In this document: piece after piece, positions 8,489-17,487 of the stretch
How positions within the stretch are numbered: position 1 is the first letter of the stretch
How the letters are laid out: the number at the start of each line of letters is the position of its first letter
Source: Actinoplanes xinjiangensis
GTDB lineage: Bacteria > Actinomycetota > Actinomycetes > Mycobacteriales > Micromonosporaceae
Length of the DNA: 64,000 nt
Assembly: GCF_003148685.1 (NCBI RefSeq)
Contig: NZ_QGGR01000025.1
Location: 62,001-126,000 of the forward strand
Reading direction: 5' to 3'
The notes under the pieces: model-generated
Databases searched by the model: none
Told to the model about the DNA's origin: nothing
The model's input: only the letters and a program-made list of their open reading frames with translations
Made by a program: the position numbers and the translations under genes

Positions 8489-9130
8489 TCAGTCCTCCAG
8501 GCGGGCGAGACGATAGAAGCCGGGTGGGATGTCCGCGTCGTCCTCGTGGGTCTGGATCAGCCAGCCCTCGTCGATCAGCTCCTGAAGGTCACGCTGCCAG
8601 GTGGCGGTCCGCGCCACGCGTTCCAGTCGGACGGCGGCCACCGGCCACGGCGCCACGTTGAAGAGGTACTCGATGAGCCGGTCCTTGGGCCTGCCGCCTG
8701 TGATCTTTGCGATCAACGTGTCGTCGTCGACGACGGACTCGTCGAGTCGGTCGGCGCGCAGTCGGTACGAACGGGCCGGGCCGCTGCCCAGCGCCTCGAT
8801 CTCCCAGCCGAGTCCACGCAGCTCACGGACCCGGCGGGTCCACTCCTCGATGCCGGAGACGCCCTCCAGGGCCCCCGGCGTCACCGGTTGCCCCACTCGC
8901 TGACGCAGGTACGCGAGCACGGCGGTCCGGGCGCCGCCCAGGATTTCCTGCCGCACTCCGCTGAGCGCGTCACGACCGGCGGCGAGGCAGGTGCCGATCT
9001 CGGCCGAGGTCCCCATCCACCGGGTCGCGGTCTGTTCGGCCCGTTTCGCGTCGCGTACCAGGTCGAGTGCCTCCTGCAACCGGCGTTCCAGCACGTCGAG
9101 ATGCTCGGTGGTGTTCGTCTTCCTCGGCAA
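8489..9130 (-). CDS. Tandem winged-helix-like protein, partner of the GHKL-helicase
   Basis: From a TTG start at 9130 (preceded by GAGAGGA) this is a 213-aa soluble protein. Residues 1-60 form a helical, probably coiled-coil region starting TEHLDVLERRLQEALDLV. Two similar units follow: one with SGIEEWTRRVRELRGLGWEI and one with ATWQRDLQELIDEGWLI, each ending in a short basic or Tyr-rich wing (ARSYRLRA, PGFYRLARLE). This matches the small winged-helix domain seen next to HNH and other restriction enzymes. The frame extends to 9361, but that extension is Arg/Pro-rich and looks non-coding. The stop is 4 bp before the helicase start, with GGAGG overlapping it, so the two genes form an operon. A DNA-binding role is inferred. 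Confidence 0.72.
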   Translation of the reverse strand: MPRKTNTTEHLDVLERRLQEALDLVRDAKRAEQTATRWMGTSAEIGTCLAAGRDALSGVRQEILGGARTAVLAYLRQRVGQPVTPGALEGVSGIEEWTRRVRELRGLGWEIEALGSGPARSYRLRADRLDESVVDDDTLIAKITGGRPKDRLIEYLFNVAPWPVAAVRLERVARTATWQRDLQELIDEGWLIQTHEDDADIPPGFYRLARLED

Positions 9131-9428
9131 GGCGGTCCTCTCACTCGGCGTGGCGGGTCGACGCGGTCCGACGCCGCCACCTCGTCGCCCGCACGATCCG
9201 CCGACCGGGCCATTCACGGCGCGATGGGGCATCGCGTCGAGGTGTCGCCACAAGGGCCGTCGTCCTGCGTCGGGCGAGGTCGCCGACGGGTGGTCGTCCA
9301 CCTCTCGCGGCCGTATCCGGGCACCGAGACGAGTCGGTACCGTAGTCGGCCGACACCACACCGTGGATGCTATCGCGGCTCCGCCTAGATGATCGGCCGG
9401 TACCGGTGCGTCCGGTTGGAGGCACCCG
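9131..9428. other. 298-bp gap upstream of the helicase operon
   Basis: I see no convincing gene here. The minus-strand frame that continues upstream of 9130 is Arg/Pro-rich and reads like a GC-rich shadow. The promoter of the minus-strand winged-helix/helicase operon should lie here; AT-richer tracts near 9340-9375 are candidates but have no clear -35/-10 pair. Confidence 0.4.
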
Positions 9429-9914
9429 TCAGCTGATGCGGGTCCCGTGGGAGCGTGCCTCGTGCGGGAACTCCCCCGGTGGGAGCCCGGCCGGGCCGGC
9501 CCGTTCGTTCTGCAGGCGCAGTTCCTCGGCGGCCTCCGGCCAGCGGGTGATGAGGGCGAAGAGCACCACCGTGTCCAGGGCGATCATCAGCAGTGACCAC
9601 CCCGGGTAGGCGCCGAGCGAGACCACCTGCGCGACGGCGTGCAGACCGATCACGACGACCGCGGCGATCCTTGCCCAGTTCTTCCCGGCGAGAAGGAACC
9701 CGCCGACGGTCAGCATGACCGCGCCGAAGATCACCAGCGCCCATCCCCAGGACGTGATGTCCACCAGGACGAAGGCGTCAGGGGTGGCGATCACCCGTTC
9801 GTCGTCGAGGAGCGCCACCATCCCCTGCAGAATGTTGATCAAGCTGTTCACGATCATGATCACGGCGGCGAAGGCGATCCATCCCGCCCATGCCCTGCTG
9901 CGTTCCTCTACCAT
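9429..9914 (-). CDS. DUF7144 family integral membrane protein
   Basis: This 161-aa protein has four predicted membrane helices: roughly residues 8-35 (WAGWIAFAAVIMIVNSLINI), 52-75 (ITSWGWALVIFGAVMLTVGG), 80-98 (WARIAAVVVIGLHAVAQV) and 102-122 (YPGWSLLMIALDTVVLFALI), followed by a polar C-terminal tail. The pattern AGW, TSWGW, WAR, YPGWSLLMIALD is typical of the actinobacterial DUF7144 family, whose function is unknown. The start at 9914 is set by a GGGAGG site just upstream; the longer frame to 10169 lacks one. It is oriented with the winged-helix/helicase unit but about 300 bp upstream of it. Confidence 0.82.
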   Translation of the reverse strand: MVEERSRAWAGWIAFAAVIMIVNSLINILQGMVALLDDERVIATPDAFVLVDITSWGWALVIFGAVMLTVGGFLLAGKNWARIAAVVVIGLHAVAQVVSLGAYPGWSLLMIALDTVVLFALITRWPEAAEELRLQNERAGPAGLPPGEFPHEARSHGTRIS

Positions 9915-10084
9915 CACGGGCCTCCCGTCCGGCCTCATGGTGGCCCGGTCACCTCGGCCGGCGGACCATCCCGGGCGGATGACCGACGCGCCCGTGGAAA
10001 GGGGGCCGCGATGGGAGAGCCGGTACGTGATCCGGGGGACGGACGGGCTCGCGCTTCGCGCAGCGCTGGGCTCCTGTGGGTCCG

Positions 10085-10540
10085 TTGAGATCGGCGTAAT
10101 CACGCCAGGCCATCGTGTAGTCATCGGCGAGTTCACGCTGGTTGGCGTCGAAGAAGCTACCTTCGACACCCCAACGCAGGGTGCCCTTCAGTACCCGAGC
10201 GAGGTCAGCGGCGGCATGCCCGCGCAGATGAAACTCCTCCCCGGTGGCCGGGTCGGTGCCCTCCCAGCGTGCGGTGAAGTACTTGAACTACACCGCGGTC
10301 CGGCCCTCACGCCGGAACACACCATGTCGACATGGTCGCTTGTTCCCAGCCGAACCTCGAGGCGAATGTCGAGTGACGGCGCGATCTCGTGCAGCACCCC
10401 GCGATGAGCGACATCCCGCCATCCTTGCGGACCAGGCCGTGGTGACGGTACGGCTGAAGCTCTTGGTCGTCGCGGCCAAAGGCGGCAACGTCCACTTCAA
10501 GTACTCCGGTCCCTCGAACGGCGTGGTCCACGAAGGCACC
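10085..10540 (-). pseudogene. Decayed gene, unknown family, two frameshifts and a nonsense codon
   Basis: Reading the minus strand from 10540 downwards, three protein-like stretches lie in different frames. The first has RGTGVLEVDVAAFGRDD. The second has GVLHEIAPSLDIRLEVRLG. The third starts FRREGRTAV, hits a TAG at 10288-10290, and continues in the same frame as FKYFTARWEGTDPATGEE, DLARVLKGTLRWGVEGS and DDYTMAWRDYADLNG. The TAG is one base from TAC (Tyr). The frame switches fall near 10415 and 10335. No family was recognised. It lies just upstream of the Wadjet operon and is probably a remnant from island turnover. Confidence 0.5.
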
Positions 10541-10541
10541 G

Positions 10542-10571
10542 CTGACCGATCCGACGGCCGTCGCCTATCCT
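10542..10571 (+). promoter_or_regulatory. Candidate leaderless promoter of the Wadjet operon
   Basis: A -35-like CTGACC (10542-10547), an 18-bp spacer and a -10-like TATCCT (10566-10571) sit 6 bp before the GTG of jetA at 10578, so transcription would begin at or near the start codon. There is no ribosome site before that GTG. Leaderless mRNAs are common in actinobacteria. Confidence 0.45.
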
Positions 10572-10577
10572 CGGTCC

Positions 10578-12080
10578 GTGGACGAGCCGGACGCGGATCT
10601 GGGCCGGCTGGAGGCCTACACCTACCTGACCGTCCCCGAGCGCGCCTCCTACCTGGCGATCATGCGCCTGTTCACCGCCTCCCTGATGACCGACCTGTCC
10701 GCACAGCAGGTCGTCGAGGAACTGGCTACAGAAGGCCACGAGATCACCCTCGACGTCGCGGTGGCCCGCCTGAACCGGCTCGTCGGCTGGGGCAACCTGC
10801 TGCCGAGTTCACACACGGTCCGGGTGAAGAGCATCGAGGAGTACCAGCGCACCCGGTCCCGCTACCAGCTGTCGGCGCTGGGTGAGCGGGTGCAGCGGCA
10901 GGCCGACGAGGTGCTGTCCAGCGCCGACGCCGCCCGGGAGATCAGCCGGGAGCTGCTCGGCCTGATCAGCCAGGGCCTCGCCGACCTGGCCGACCGGCTC
11001 GAACGACCCGGCGGTGCCGACGCCGGGGCCGCCCGGGAGACCGTCGCGACGGTGTTCGCCCAGTTCTGGACCTTCCGCGATTCGGTGCGCGACTTCTACG
11101 CCTTCCTCGGTCAGGTGCTGGCCCGCTACGACCTGGACAGCGCCGAGTACACCGGCTTCAAGGAACTTCTGCTGGACTATGTGGAGTCGATCACCGAGGA
11201 GATCGTGCTGCTGTCACCGCGTATCGAACGCCACCTGGACCGGCTGTGGCCGCGCCTCCCGGCGCTGGTGACGATGCTGCGCGAGGGCGGGCTCGCCGGG
11301 GCCGCCGCCGGGCTCGGTGTCACCGTGCAGCACAGCCGGGGCCACGACCTCGCCGACTGGGCCGGGCTGCGGGCGTGGTTCAGTGACGTCGACGGCCGGC
11401 GCAGCGAGGTCGGTCAGCTGCGCGACGCCACCATGCGGGCCCTGCAGTCGCTGCTGGCCAATGCCAAACGGATGATCCGCTCCGGCGGTCAGGGCACCTC
11501 CCGGCGGCGGGAGCTGCTGCGGCTGGCCGCCTGGCTGGACGCGGCCGACGAGGACACCGCCGCCGATCTGTTCACCGCGGCGTACGGCCTCTATCCGGCC
11601 CGGCATCTCGGGATCGCCGCCGACGCACAGCTGGTGGTTCCGGCGACCACGAGCTGGTGGCCGGAGCCCGCCGTCGACGTGCCGGTCTCGTTGCGGGAGC
11701 GGGGTGTGCGCGCGGCGCGGGGCCGGGTGTCCGGGATCGCCGATCGCAGCGCCCAGCAGCGGGCACTGATCGACCGGGCCGCCGCCGTGCAGGCGGCTCG
11801 GGCGGCGGCCGCCGCCGAACTGCTGTCCGCGGCGGCGGATCTGGGTGCGGTGCGGCTGTCGGAGCCGGCGATCCAGCTGCTGCTGGAGTTGATGGCGCAG
11901 GCGCTCGGGTCCGGGGATCCGGCGCTGGGCGATGCGGTCACCTCGAACGTCGACCTCGGGGTGCGCTGTGAGCTGATCGGCAAGCCGGGCCGGGAGACGA
12001 CGGTACGTTCGGCGACCGGCGACTTCACCGCCCGCGATCTCGGCATCGCGATCACCCGCCTGGAGCCGGCCGATGGCTGA
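10578..12080 (+). CDS. jetA: Wadjet type II component JetA (TIGR02677 family)
   Basis: This 500-aa protein begins with the TIGR02677 pattern LEAYTYLTVPERASYLAIMRLF and an early winged-helix region (about 40-110). A long helical body follows with FWTFRDSVRDFYAFLGQVL and LLLDYVESITEEIVLLSPRI. In Wadjet, JetA is the kleisin-like subunit that closes the JetC SMC dimer. Wadjet complexes extrude plasmid DNA loops and cut small circular DNA. Start is GTG 10578 with no ribosome site but a well-placed promoter. Its stop overlaps an ATG at 12073 within a tandem duplication that separates it from jetB. It is first in jetA-jetB-jetC-jetD, all four present and intact in this window. Confidence 0.93.
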   Translation: MDEPDADLGRLEAYTYLTVPERASYLAIMRLFTASLMTDLSAQQVVEELATEGHEITLDVAVARLNRLVGWGNLLPSSHTVRVKSIEEYQRTRSRYQLSALGERVQRQADEVLSSADAAREISRELLGLISQGLADLADRLERPGGADAGAARETVATVFAQFWTFRDSVRDFYAFLGQVLARYDLDSAEYTGFKELLLDYVESITEEIVLLSPRIERHLDRLWPRLPALVTMLREGGLAGAAAGLGVTVQHSRGHDLADWAGLRAWFSDVDGRRSEVGQLRDATMRALQSLLANAKRMIRSGGQGTSRRRELLRLAAWLDAADEDTAADLFTAAYGLYPARHLGIAADAQLVVPATTSWWPEPAVDVPVSLRERGVRAARGRVSGIADRSAQQRALIDRAAAVQAARAAAAAELLSAAADLGAVRLSEPAIQLLLELMAQALGSGDPALGDAVTSNVDLGVRCELIGKPGRETTVRSATGDFTARDLGIAITRLEPADG

Positions 12081-12130
12081 CCAGCACGACATCACCCGGG
12101 AGCCGGCCGATGGCTGACGAGCACGACATC
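12051..12130 (+). repeat. Tandem duplication of the jetA-jetB junction
   Basis: A 40-bp unit (12051-12090) is followed directly by a near-identical unit (12091-12130). Both begin ATCACCCG and contain GAGCCGGCCGATGGCTGA; the second lacks three bases near its start and has a C-to-G change after GGCTGA. The unit carries the jetA stop overlapping a potential jetB start, so the junction is now present twice. Confidence 0.85.
12073..12117 (+). CDS. 14-codon mini-cistron between jetA and jetB
   Basis: The ATG at 12073 overlaps the jetA stop (12078-12080) and opens a frame reading MADQHDITREPADG. It stops at 12115-12117 and overlaps the jetB ATG at 12110. It exists because of the tandem duplication. 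It may only act as a reinitiation relay; whether a peptide accumulates is unknown. Confidence 0.35.
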   Translation: MADQHDITREPADG

Positions 12131-13336
12131 GCCTTGGAGGCCGAACGGCGCCGGGCGATCCGGGCGTTGCTCGCCGCGCCGCTGCTGCTGCCGGACAGCG
12201 ACGATTTCGCCCTGGTCCGCCGGCACGCCGAGTGGCTGCGAACCTGGTTCGGAACCTTCCTCGGCTACCGCCTGGTGGTGGAGGCGGGCTTCGCACGGCT
12301 GTTCAAACCGGGCCCCGGTCCGGGACGCGGCCGGCCGCTGCTACGTCCGTCCGGCCCGTTCACCCCCCGGATGTACGCCTACCTGGCCCTGACCACGGCG
12401 GTGCTGCTGACCGCCCCCGAGCAGGTGTTGCTGTCACAGCTGGTCGCCGACATCAGGGCCGCCGCCGTCGAGGCCGGCATCGAACTCGGTGACGCCCAGC
12501 GCCCGGCCGAACGGCGTGCGCTCGGGGCGGCGCTGCGGCAGATGGTGGCGTGGTCCGGGCTGCGTGAGGAGCAGGGTTCGGTCGCCGGTTACGCCGACGA
12601 CGAGCAGGCCGAGGCGCTGCTCACCGTCGACCGGGACGTCGTGGCGCACCTGTTGTCCACCGTGCCCGGCCGGGCGGCGACGCCGGAGGAGTTCGTGGTG
12701 CTGGCCGCCGACGCCGGTCCGGGCGGCTCCCGGCACCGGGTGCGGCGGCGGCTGGTCGAGGAGCCGGTGGTCTACGTGGACGACCTGGACGCCGCCGACC
12801 GGGTGTGGCTGCGCCGGGAGCAGCGCCGCGACGAACGGTCCTACCTGGACTACGCCGGGTTGCAGGCGGAGTTGCGCGCCGAGGGGGTGGCGTTGCTGGA
12901 TCCGGACGAGACCCTGACCGACGTGACGTTCCCGGGTAACGGCACGGTGGCGCAGGCCGCTCTGCTGACCATCGGCGTGCTGGCCGGGCGGCTGCGCCCG
13001 GAGCCGGGATCATTGGTGGTGGGCGTGCCGGTTCCGGCCGGGATGCTCGACGAGGTCGTCGTCGAACTGGCCGGCCGTCATGCCCGCCGGTGGGCCGGCC
13101 AGTACGTGCAGGATCCGGCACTGCTGCGGGAGGAGATCGTCGCGTTGCTGGTCAGCATGGGTCTGATGGCCCGGTCGGCGCCGACGGTCGCGGACCTCGA
13201 AGCCGCGCAGGACGTTCCGGAGAGCATCGCCGAGCGGGCCGTCGACGCCCGCGGCGCGCGAGGTGGCGCACCGGAGGGCACGCTCGTCCTGCTGGCCGCC
13301 GCGGCCCGGTACGCCCCGGCTGAGGTGGTCCGGTGA
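12110..13336 (+). CDS. jetB: Wadjet type II component JetB (TIGR02678 family)
   Basis: This 408-aa protein has typical TIGR02678 features: an N-terminal ERRRAIRALLAAPLL with LVRRHAEWLRTWF at about residues 12-52, FTPRMYAYLALTTAVLL near 83-99, and MVAWSGLREEQG near 144-155. JetB is the kite-like subunit, with winged-helix folds, that partners JetA on the SMC heads. ATG 12110 lies in the second copy of a duplicated junction, and the ribosome site is weak, so coupling to upstream translation is likely. The stop (13334-13336) overlaps the jetC start region. Confidence 0.92.
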   Translation: MADEHDIALEAERRRAIRALLAAPLLLPDSDDFALVRRHAEWLRTWFGTFLGYRLVVEAGFARLFKPGPGPGRGRPLLRPSGPFTPRMYAYLALTTAVLLTAPEQVLLSQLVADIRAAAVEAGIELGDAQRPAERRALGAALRQMVAWSGLREEQGSVAGYADDEQAEALLTVDRDVVAHLLSTVPGRAATPEEFVVLAADAGPGGSRHRVRRRLVEEPVVYVDDLDAADRVWLRREQRRDERSYLDYAGLQAELRAEGVALLDPDETLTDVTFPGNGTVAQAALLTIGVLAGRLRPEPGSLVVGVPVPAGMLDEVVVELAGRHARRWAGQYVQDPALLREEIVALLVSMGLMARSAPTVADLEAAQDVPESIAERAVDARGARGGAPEGTLVLLAAAARYAPAEVVR

Positions 13337-16300
13337 TGCACCCGTACCGCTATCGGCTGCACCGGGCCGGGATCTGCAACGTCTGGCAGTACGACGATCA
13401 GGTCTTCGACTTCGAGGACGGCCGGCTGCTGCTGCGCGGTAAGAACGGCGCCGGCAAGTCGAAGGCCCTGGAGCTGCTGCTGCCGTTCCTGCTCGACGGT
13501 GACACCAAACGCCTGGACGCGACCGGCGGCGGGCGCACCACGTTCCGCTGGCTGATGAGCGAGGGCGCCTCGGGCGTCAACCGGCAGGGTTTCGTCTGGC
13601 TGGAGCTGCGGCGCACCGACGAGCAGGGTACGGAGCACTTCCAGACCCTGGGTGCGATCGTGCGGTGGTCGTCGTCGACCGCCGAGGCCCGGCTGACGTA
13701 CTTTCTCACCCCGGCCCGGATCGGTATCGAGGTGCATCTGGTCGAGGGCCGTCAGCCGGTGCCGATCGACCGGCTCCGCGAGATCCTCGGCGAGGGTGCG
13801 CTGATCACCGCGGCCCGCGACTATCGGGCGAGGGTGGGCCGTGAGGTGTTCGGCATCGCCGACCCGGGCCGCTACCGCAACCTGGTGCACCTGCTCTACC
13901 GGCTGCGCCGCCCCACCATCGGCGACCGGATCGAAGCCGGCCAGCTGACCACCGAGCTGGGTGAGGCGCTGCCGCCGGTCGACGACGACGTGCTCGACTC
14001 GGTGGCGCACAACCTCGACGACCTGGAGACCGTCCGCGCCGACCTGGGCCGTCTCGAAGCCACCCACAGCGCCCTGTCGGACCTGATGGGCGCCTACCGC
14101 GGCTACCTGCGCGGTGAGCTGCGCCGCCGGGTGCAGGCCGTCGACGAGGCCCTCACCCGGCTGCGGTCCCAGCGTCGCCAGGCCGGCCAGGCCGAACGGG
14201 AGGTCGCCGCCTCGGTGACGGCCGAGGAGCAGGCGCTGGGCGAGGTGCGCCGCTGGGAGCAGACGCTGCGGGAGAAGACCGCGGAGCTGCGGGCGCTGCG
14301 GGAGAGCGCCGGCTATCGGGCCGTGCAGGAGCTGGCGCAGCGGCGGCTCGCGGTGCACGCGCTGCAGTCGGCGGCGAGGTCCGCGCAGGCGGCGGCCGCC
14401 GCCGACCGGACCACCCTCGACGGGCTGGCCGAACGCCTGCGCGACGAGACCACACGACTCGCCGGCACTGTCGGCCGACTCCGCGACGGGCACCGCCACC
14501 TGCGGGAACTCGCCACCGCATCGGGCCTGGACGTCGGCCATCTGGGCGTCCTGCCGGAGCTGCGGCACCGCGGCGCGCCGGGCGACGCGTCCCTGGAGGT
14601 GGTCCAGCTCGAGTTGGCCGGGCACGAGTTCAGCGCGCACCGAACCCGGCTCGTCGCCGCGGAGGACGCCGTCCGGGGCCGGCGGACCGCGGTCACCGAC
14701 GTCGACCGGCGTCTCGTCGAGGCGGAGACGGCCGCCACCGCCGCGGCCCGCGCCGAGGACGAGCGTGACCTGCTCGACGGCCAGCAGGGCGCCGCGCAGG
14801 ACCGGCTCGGCCAGGTGACGGGCCAGCTCGTCGCGGCGGGACGGCAGTTCGCTGCGGCCGTACGACAGTGGTGTGCCCTGCCGGTGTGGGCCGGCGCCGA
14901 CCTGACCGTGGTGACAGACCACCTGCTCGCCGAGGATCCGTTGCCGGCGGAGACGCCGGCCGAGGTGCGTGCCGCGGCCGAGGCCGCGGCACAGCCGCTG
15001 CGGGATGCGGCCGAGACGCTGCGTGACAGCTTGCGCGCCGCGCACCTCACCGCCGATCACCACCTTGCCGCGGTACGGGCGGAGCACGCCGAGTGGCTCT
15101 CCCGGCCCGATCCCGAACCGCCGCGGTCGCGGTTCCGCGCTCCCGGTGCGGTCGCGCGTGCCGGGGTCCCGCTGTACCGGTTGATCGACTTCGCCGGCCA
15201 TCTCGGACCCGCCGACCGTGCCGGGCTGGAGGCGGCCCTGGAGTCCAGTGGCCTGCTCGACGCCCTGGTCACCGCCGACAGCACCGTGGCCGACCCGGTG
15301 AGCGGCGAGATCCTGCTGCGCCCCGGCACGCCGGTGCCCGGCCTCAGCCTGAGCGACGTGCTGGTGGCCGTCCCCGGATCCGGCATTCCGGACCCGATGC
15401 CGGCCTCACCCGGGGCCGGTCATGCGGACACGCCGGTGCCCGCGTTCGGGGGCGGCCTTCGGAATGAGCCGGGGATCGCCACGGTCACCGCCGTGCTGGC
15501 CTCGATCGGCTTCGGCGCGGACAGCGACGCGACCAGTTGGGTCGCCGCCGACGGCCGGTGGCGTCTCGGGGTTGCGCAGGGCGCGTGGAGAAAGCCGGAG
15601 GCCGAGTTCGTCGGCGCCACCAACCGTGCGGCGCTGCGCCGCCGTAGGCTCGCCGAGCTGGAGGTTCGCATCGGCGAACTGACCGCGGAACTCGCCGGCC
15701 TCCGCGAGCGGATCGCCGAGGTCGAACAGCGACGCCGAGACCTGACGGCCGTGCTACGCGCGCTGCCCGACGGGGCCGAGCTGCGGACCGCGTGGACGCG
15801 CCGGGACGAGGCCGAGGACACGATGGGCCGGCTGGCCCGGCAGGTCGCCGACGCCCGCCGCCGGGCCCGCGAGCTGCGCGGCGCCGCCGACGAGCGGCGC
15901 TCCCGAGCAGAATCGGCCGCCGCCGCGCATCTGCTGCCCACCGACCGTCCGCAGCTGGCTCTCGTCGAGCAGCGGCTGCGGCAACTCACCACCGACGTGC
16001 CCCGCCAGGCCCGCGACGTCGAACGGTTCACCGGTCAGCTGCGCCCCTACGAGGACCTGATCGTCCGGCACGGCGCCGCCGTGGAGCAGGCCGCCCGGAC
16101 CGCCGACACCGCGCAGGTCGCCGCCGCCGAGCACCTGTCGGCCGACCAGGAACTGGCCGTGCTCGAACGGTCCCTGGGTGTCGAACCGGCCGAGATCCTG
16201 CGGCAGGAGAACGCCGCCGAACGGGAGGTCCACACCGCCGAGCAGGAACTGCCACCGGCCCGCCGTACCTACGAGGACCGCCGCGACGACCGGGTCCGGG

Positions 16301-17487
16301 CGAGTGGGGCCCGTGACCTGGCCCGCGAACGGCTGACCGCATTCGAACAGGCGGCTCTGGACGCCGGCACGGCACTGCCCCGGGTGCTGACCCTGCCCGG
16401 GGTACGGCCCGCGCTCGACCTGCCCGCCGATCTGCCGGCGGAGACCCCGCCCGGCACCCCGCCGGAACGGATCCGGCACCTCGACAACCTGGCCGGGCGG
16501 CTGCGCGAGGCACTCGGCAAACCGCAGCAGGACCTCGGCGAGAACGCGCTGCATCAGCGGTACACCGATGTCCGCAGTCGACTGCCCGGCGGTTTCGACC
16601 TGATCTGGGAGGACCGCGACGGGGTGAAGGTCGTCGAGATCAGCGACGACATCGGCCGCCACCCGGTGGCCGCCGCCACCGCCCGGCTCGGCGCCGAACT
16701 CGACCAGAAACGCGCCGCCGTCGCCGACCGGGAACGGCACGCCTTCGAACGGTTCCTGCTCGGTGAACTCGGCGACGCCCTGTCCCGGCAGATCCGCTCG
16801 GCCGAAGCGCTGGTCGCGGCCATGAACACCACCCTCGCCGAGGTGCGTACCTCGCACGGTCTCGGCGCCCGCCTGGTGTGGGCGCTGCGTGACGACGCCG
16901 ACGCCGACACCCGCAGCGCCGTCGGCCTGCTGCGCACCCCACTGGAGCTGCGGACCCGCGAGAACAACGACCGGCTGCGGGAGGCCCTGGCCCGCCGGGT
17001 CGAGGACGCCCGCCGCTCCGACCCGTCCGCCGGGTACGCCGTCCACCTGCGCGCCGCCCTCGACTACCGCAACTGGTTCGGGTTCGCCGTCAAGGTGACC
17101 GACCAGGCCCGGCCCGACCGGGAACGGACACTGTCCGCCCGTACCGCCATGTCTCAGGGTGAACAGCGGGTGGTGTCCTACCTGGTGCTGTTCGCGGCGG
17201 CCGCCGCCCATTTCACGTCGGTCGGCGAACTGTATCCGGCGGCTCCCCGGCTGATCCTGCTCGACGACGCGTTCGCCAAGGTCGACGAGCCGACGCACGG
17301 CCGCCTGCTGGGTCTGCTCGTCGACCTGGACCTGGACGCGGTCCTGACCAGCGAACGCCTGTGGGGCTGCTTCCCGGAGGTGCCGTCGCTGGGCATCTAC
17401 GAATGCCTCCGCGACCCCACCCAGCCGGGCGTGGCCACCCTGCACTTCCGCTGGGACGGCCACCGCCGAACGGTCGAGACCACATGA
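13333..17487 (+). CDS. jetC: Wadjet type II SMC-like ATPase JetC (TIGR02680 family)
   Basis: This is a 1384-aa SMC-family motor. The N-terminal head has Walker A GKNGAGKSK (residues 36-44). Long Ala/Arg/Glu-rich coiled-coil arms follow (roughly 240-610 and 770-1090), flanking a central hinge-like region. The C-terminal head has the signature MSQGEQR near 1274 and Walker B RLILLDDAFAKVDEP near 1307-1320. It dimerises and extrudes DNA loops with ATP. Starts are GTG 13333 or ATG 13336 (TGATG overlap with jetB); GAGGT lies 6 bp before the GTG. Its own stop overlaps an ATG that opens a mini-cistron running to jetD. Confidence 0.95.
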   Translation: MMHPYRYRLHRAGICNVWQYDDQVFDFEDGRLLLRGKNGAGKSKALELLLPFLLDGDTKRLDATGGGRTTFRWLMSEGASGVNRQGFVWLELRRTDEQGTEHFQTLGAIVRWSSSTAEARLTYFLTPARIGIEVHLVEGRQPVPIDRLREILGEGALITAARDYRARVGREVFGIADPGRYRNLVHLLYRLRRPTIGDRIEAGQLTTELGEALPPVDDDVLDSVAHNLDDLETVRADLGRLEATHSALSDLMGAYRGYLRGELRRRVQAVDEALTRLRSQRRQAGQAEREVAASVTAEEQALGEVRRWEQTLREKTAELRALRESAGYRAVQELAQRRLAVHALQSAARSAQAAAAADRTTLDGLAERLRDETTRLAGTVGRLRDGHRHLRELATASGLDVGHLGVLPELRHRGAPGDASLEVVQLELAGHEFSAHRTRLVAAEDAVRGRRTAVTDVDRRLVEAETAATAAARAEDERDLLDGQQGAAQDRLGQVTGQLVAAGRQFAAAVRQWCALPVWAGADLTVVTDHLLAEDPLPAETPAEVRAAAEAAAQPLRDAAETLRDSLRAAHLTADHHLAAVRAEHAEWLSRPDPEPPRSRFRAPGAVARAGVPLYRLIDFAGHLGPADRAGLEAALESSGLLDALVTADSTVADPVSGEILLRPGTPVPGLSLSDVLVAVPGSGIPDPMPASPGAGHADTPVPAFGGGLRNEPGIATVTAVLASIGFGADSDATSWVAADGRWRLGVAQGAWRKPEAEFVGATNRAALRRRRLAELEVRIGELTAELAGLRERIAEVEQRRRDLTAVLRALPDGAELRTAWTRRDEAEDTMGRLARQVADARRRARELRGAADERRSRAESAAAAHLLPTDRPQLALVEQRLRQLTTDVPRQARDVERFTGQLRPYEDLIVRHGAAVEQAARTADTAQVAAAEHLSADQELAVLERSLGVEPAEILRQENAAEREVHTAEQELPPARRTYEDRRDDRVRASGARDLARERLTAFEQAALDAGTALPRVLTLPGVRPALDLPADLPAETPPGTPPERIRHLDNLAGRLREALGKPQQDLGENALHQRYTDVRSRLPGGFDLIWEDRDGVKVVEISDDIGRHPVAAATARLGAELDQKRAAVADRERHAFERFLLGELGDALSRQIRSAEALVAAMNTTLAEVRTSHGLGARLVWALRDDADADTRSAVGLLRTPLELRTRENNDRLREALARRVEDARRSDPSAGYAVHLRAALDYRNWFGFAVKVTDQARPDRERTLSARTAMSQGEQRVVSYLVLFAAAAAHFTSVGELYPAAPRLILLDDAFAKVDEPTHGRLLGLLVDLDLDAVLTSERLWGCFPEVPSLGIYECLRDPTQPGVATLHFRWDGHRRTVETT

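Noticed and set aside
10244..10885. A plus-strand frame of 213 codons running into jetA
   Set aside because: It overlaps the jetA 5' end in another frame and covers the decayed minus-strand gene; composition is not protein-like.
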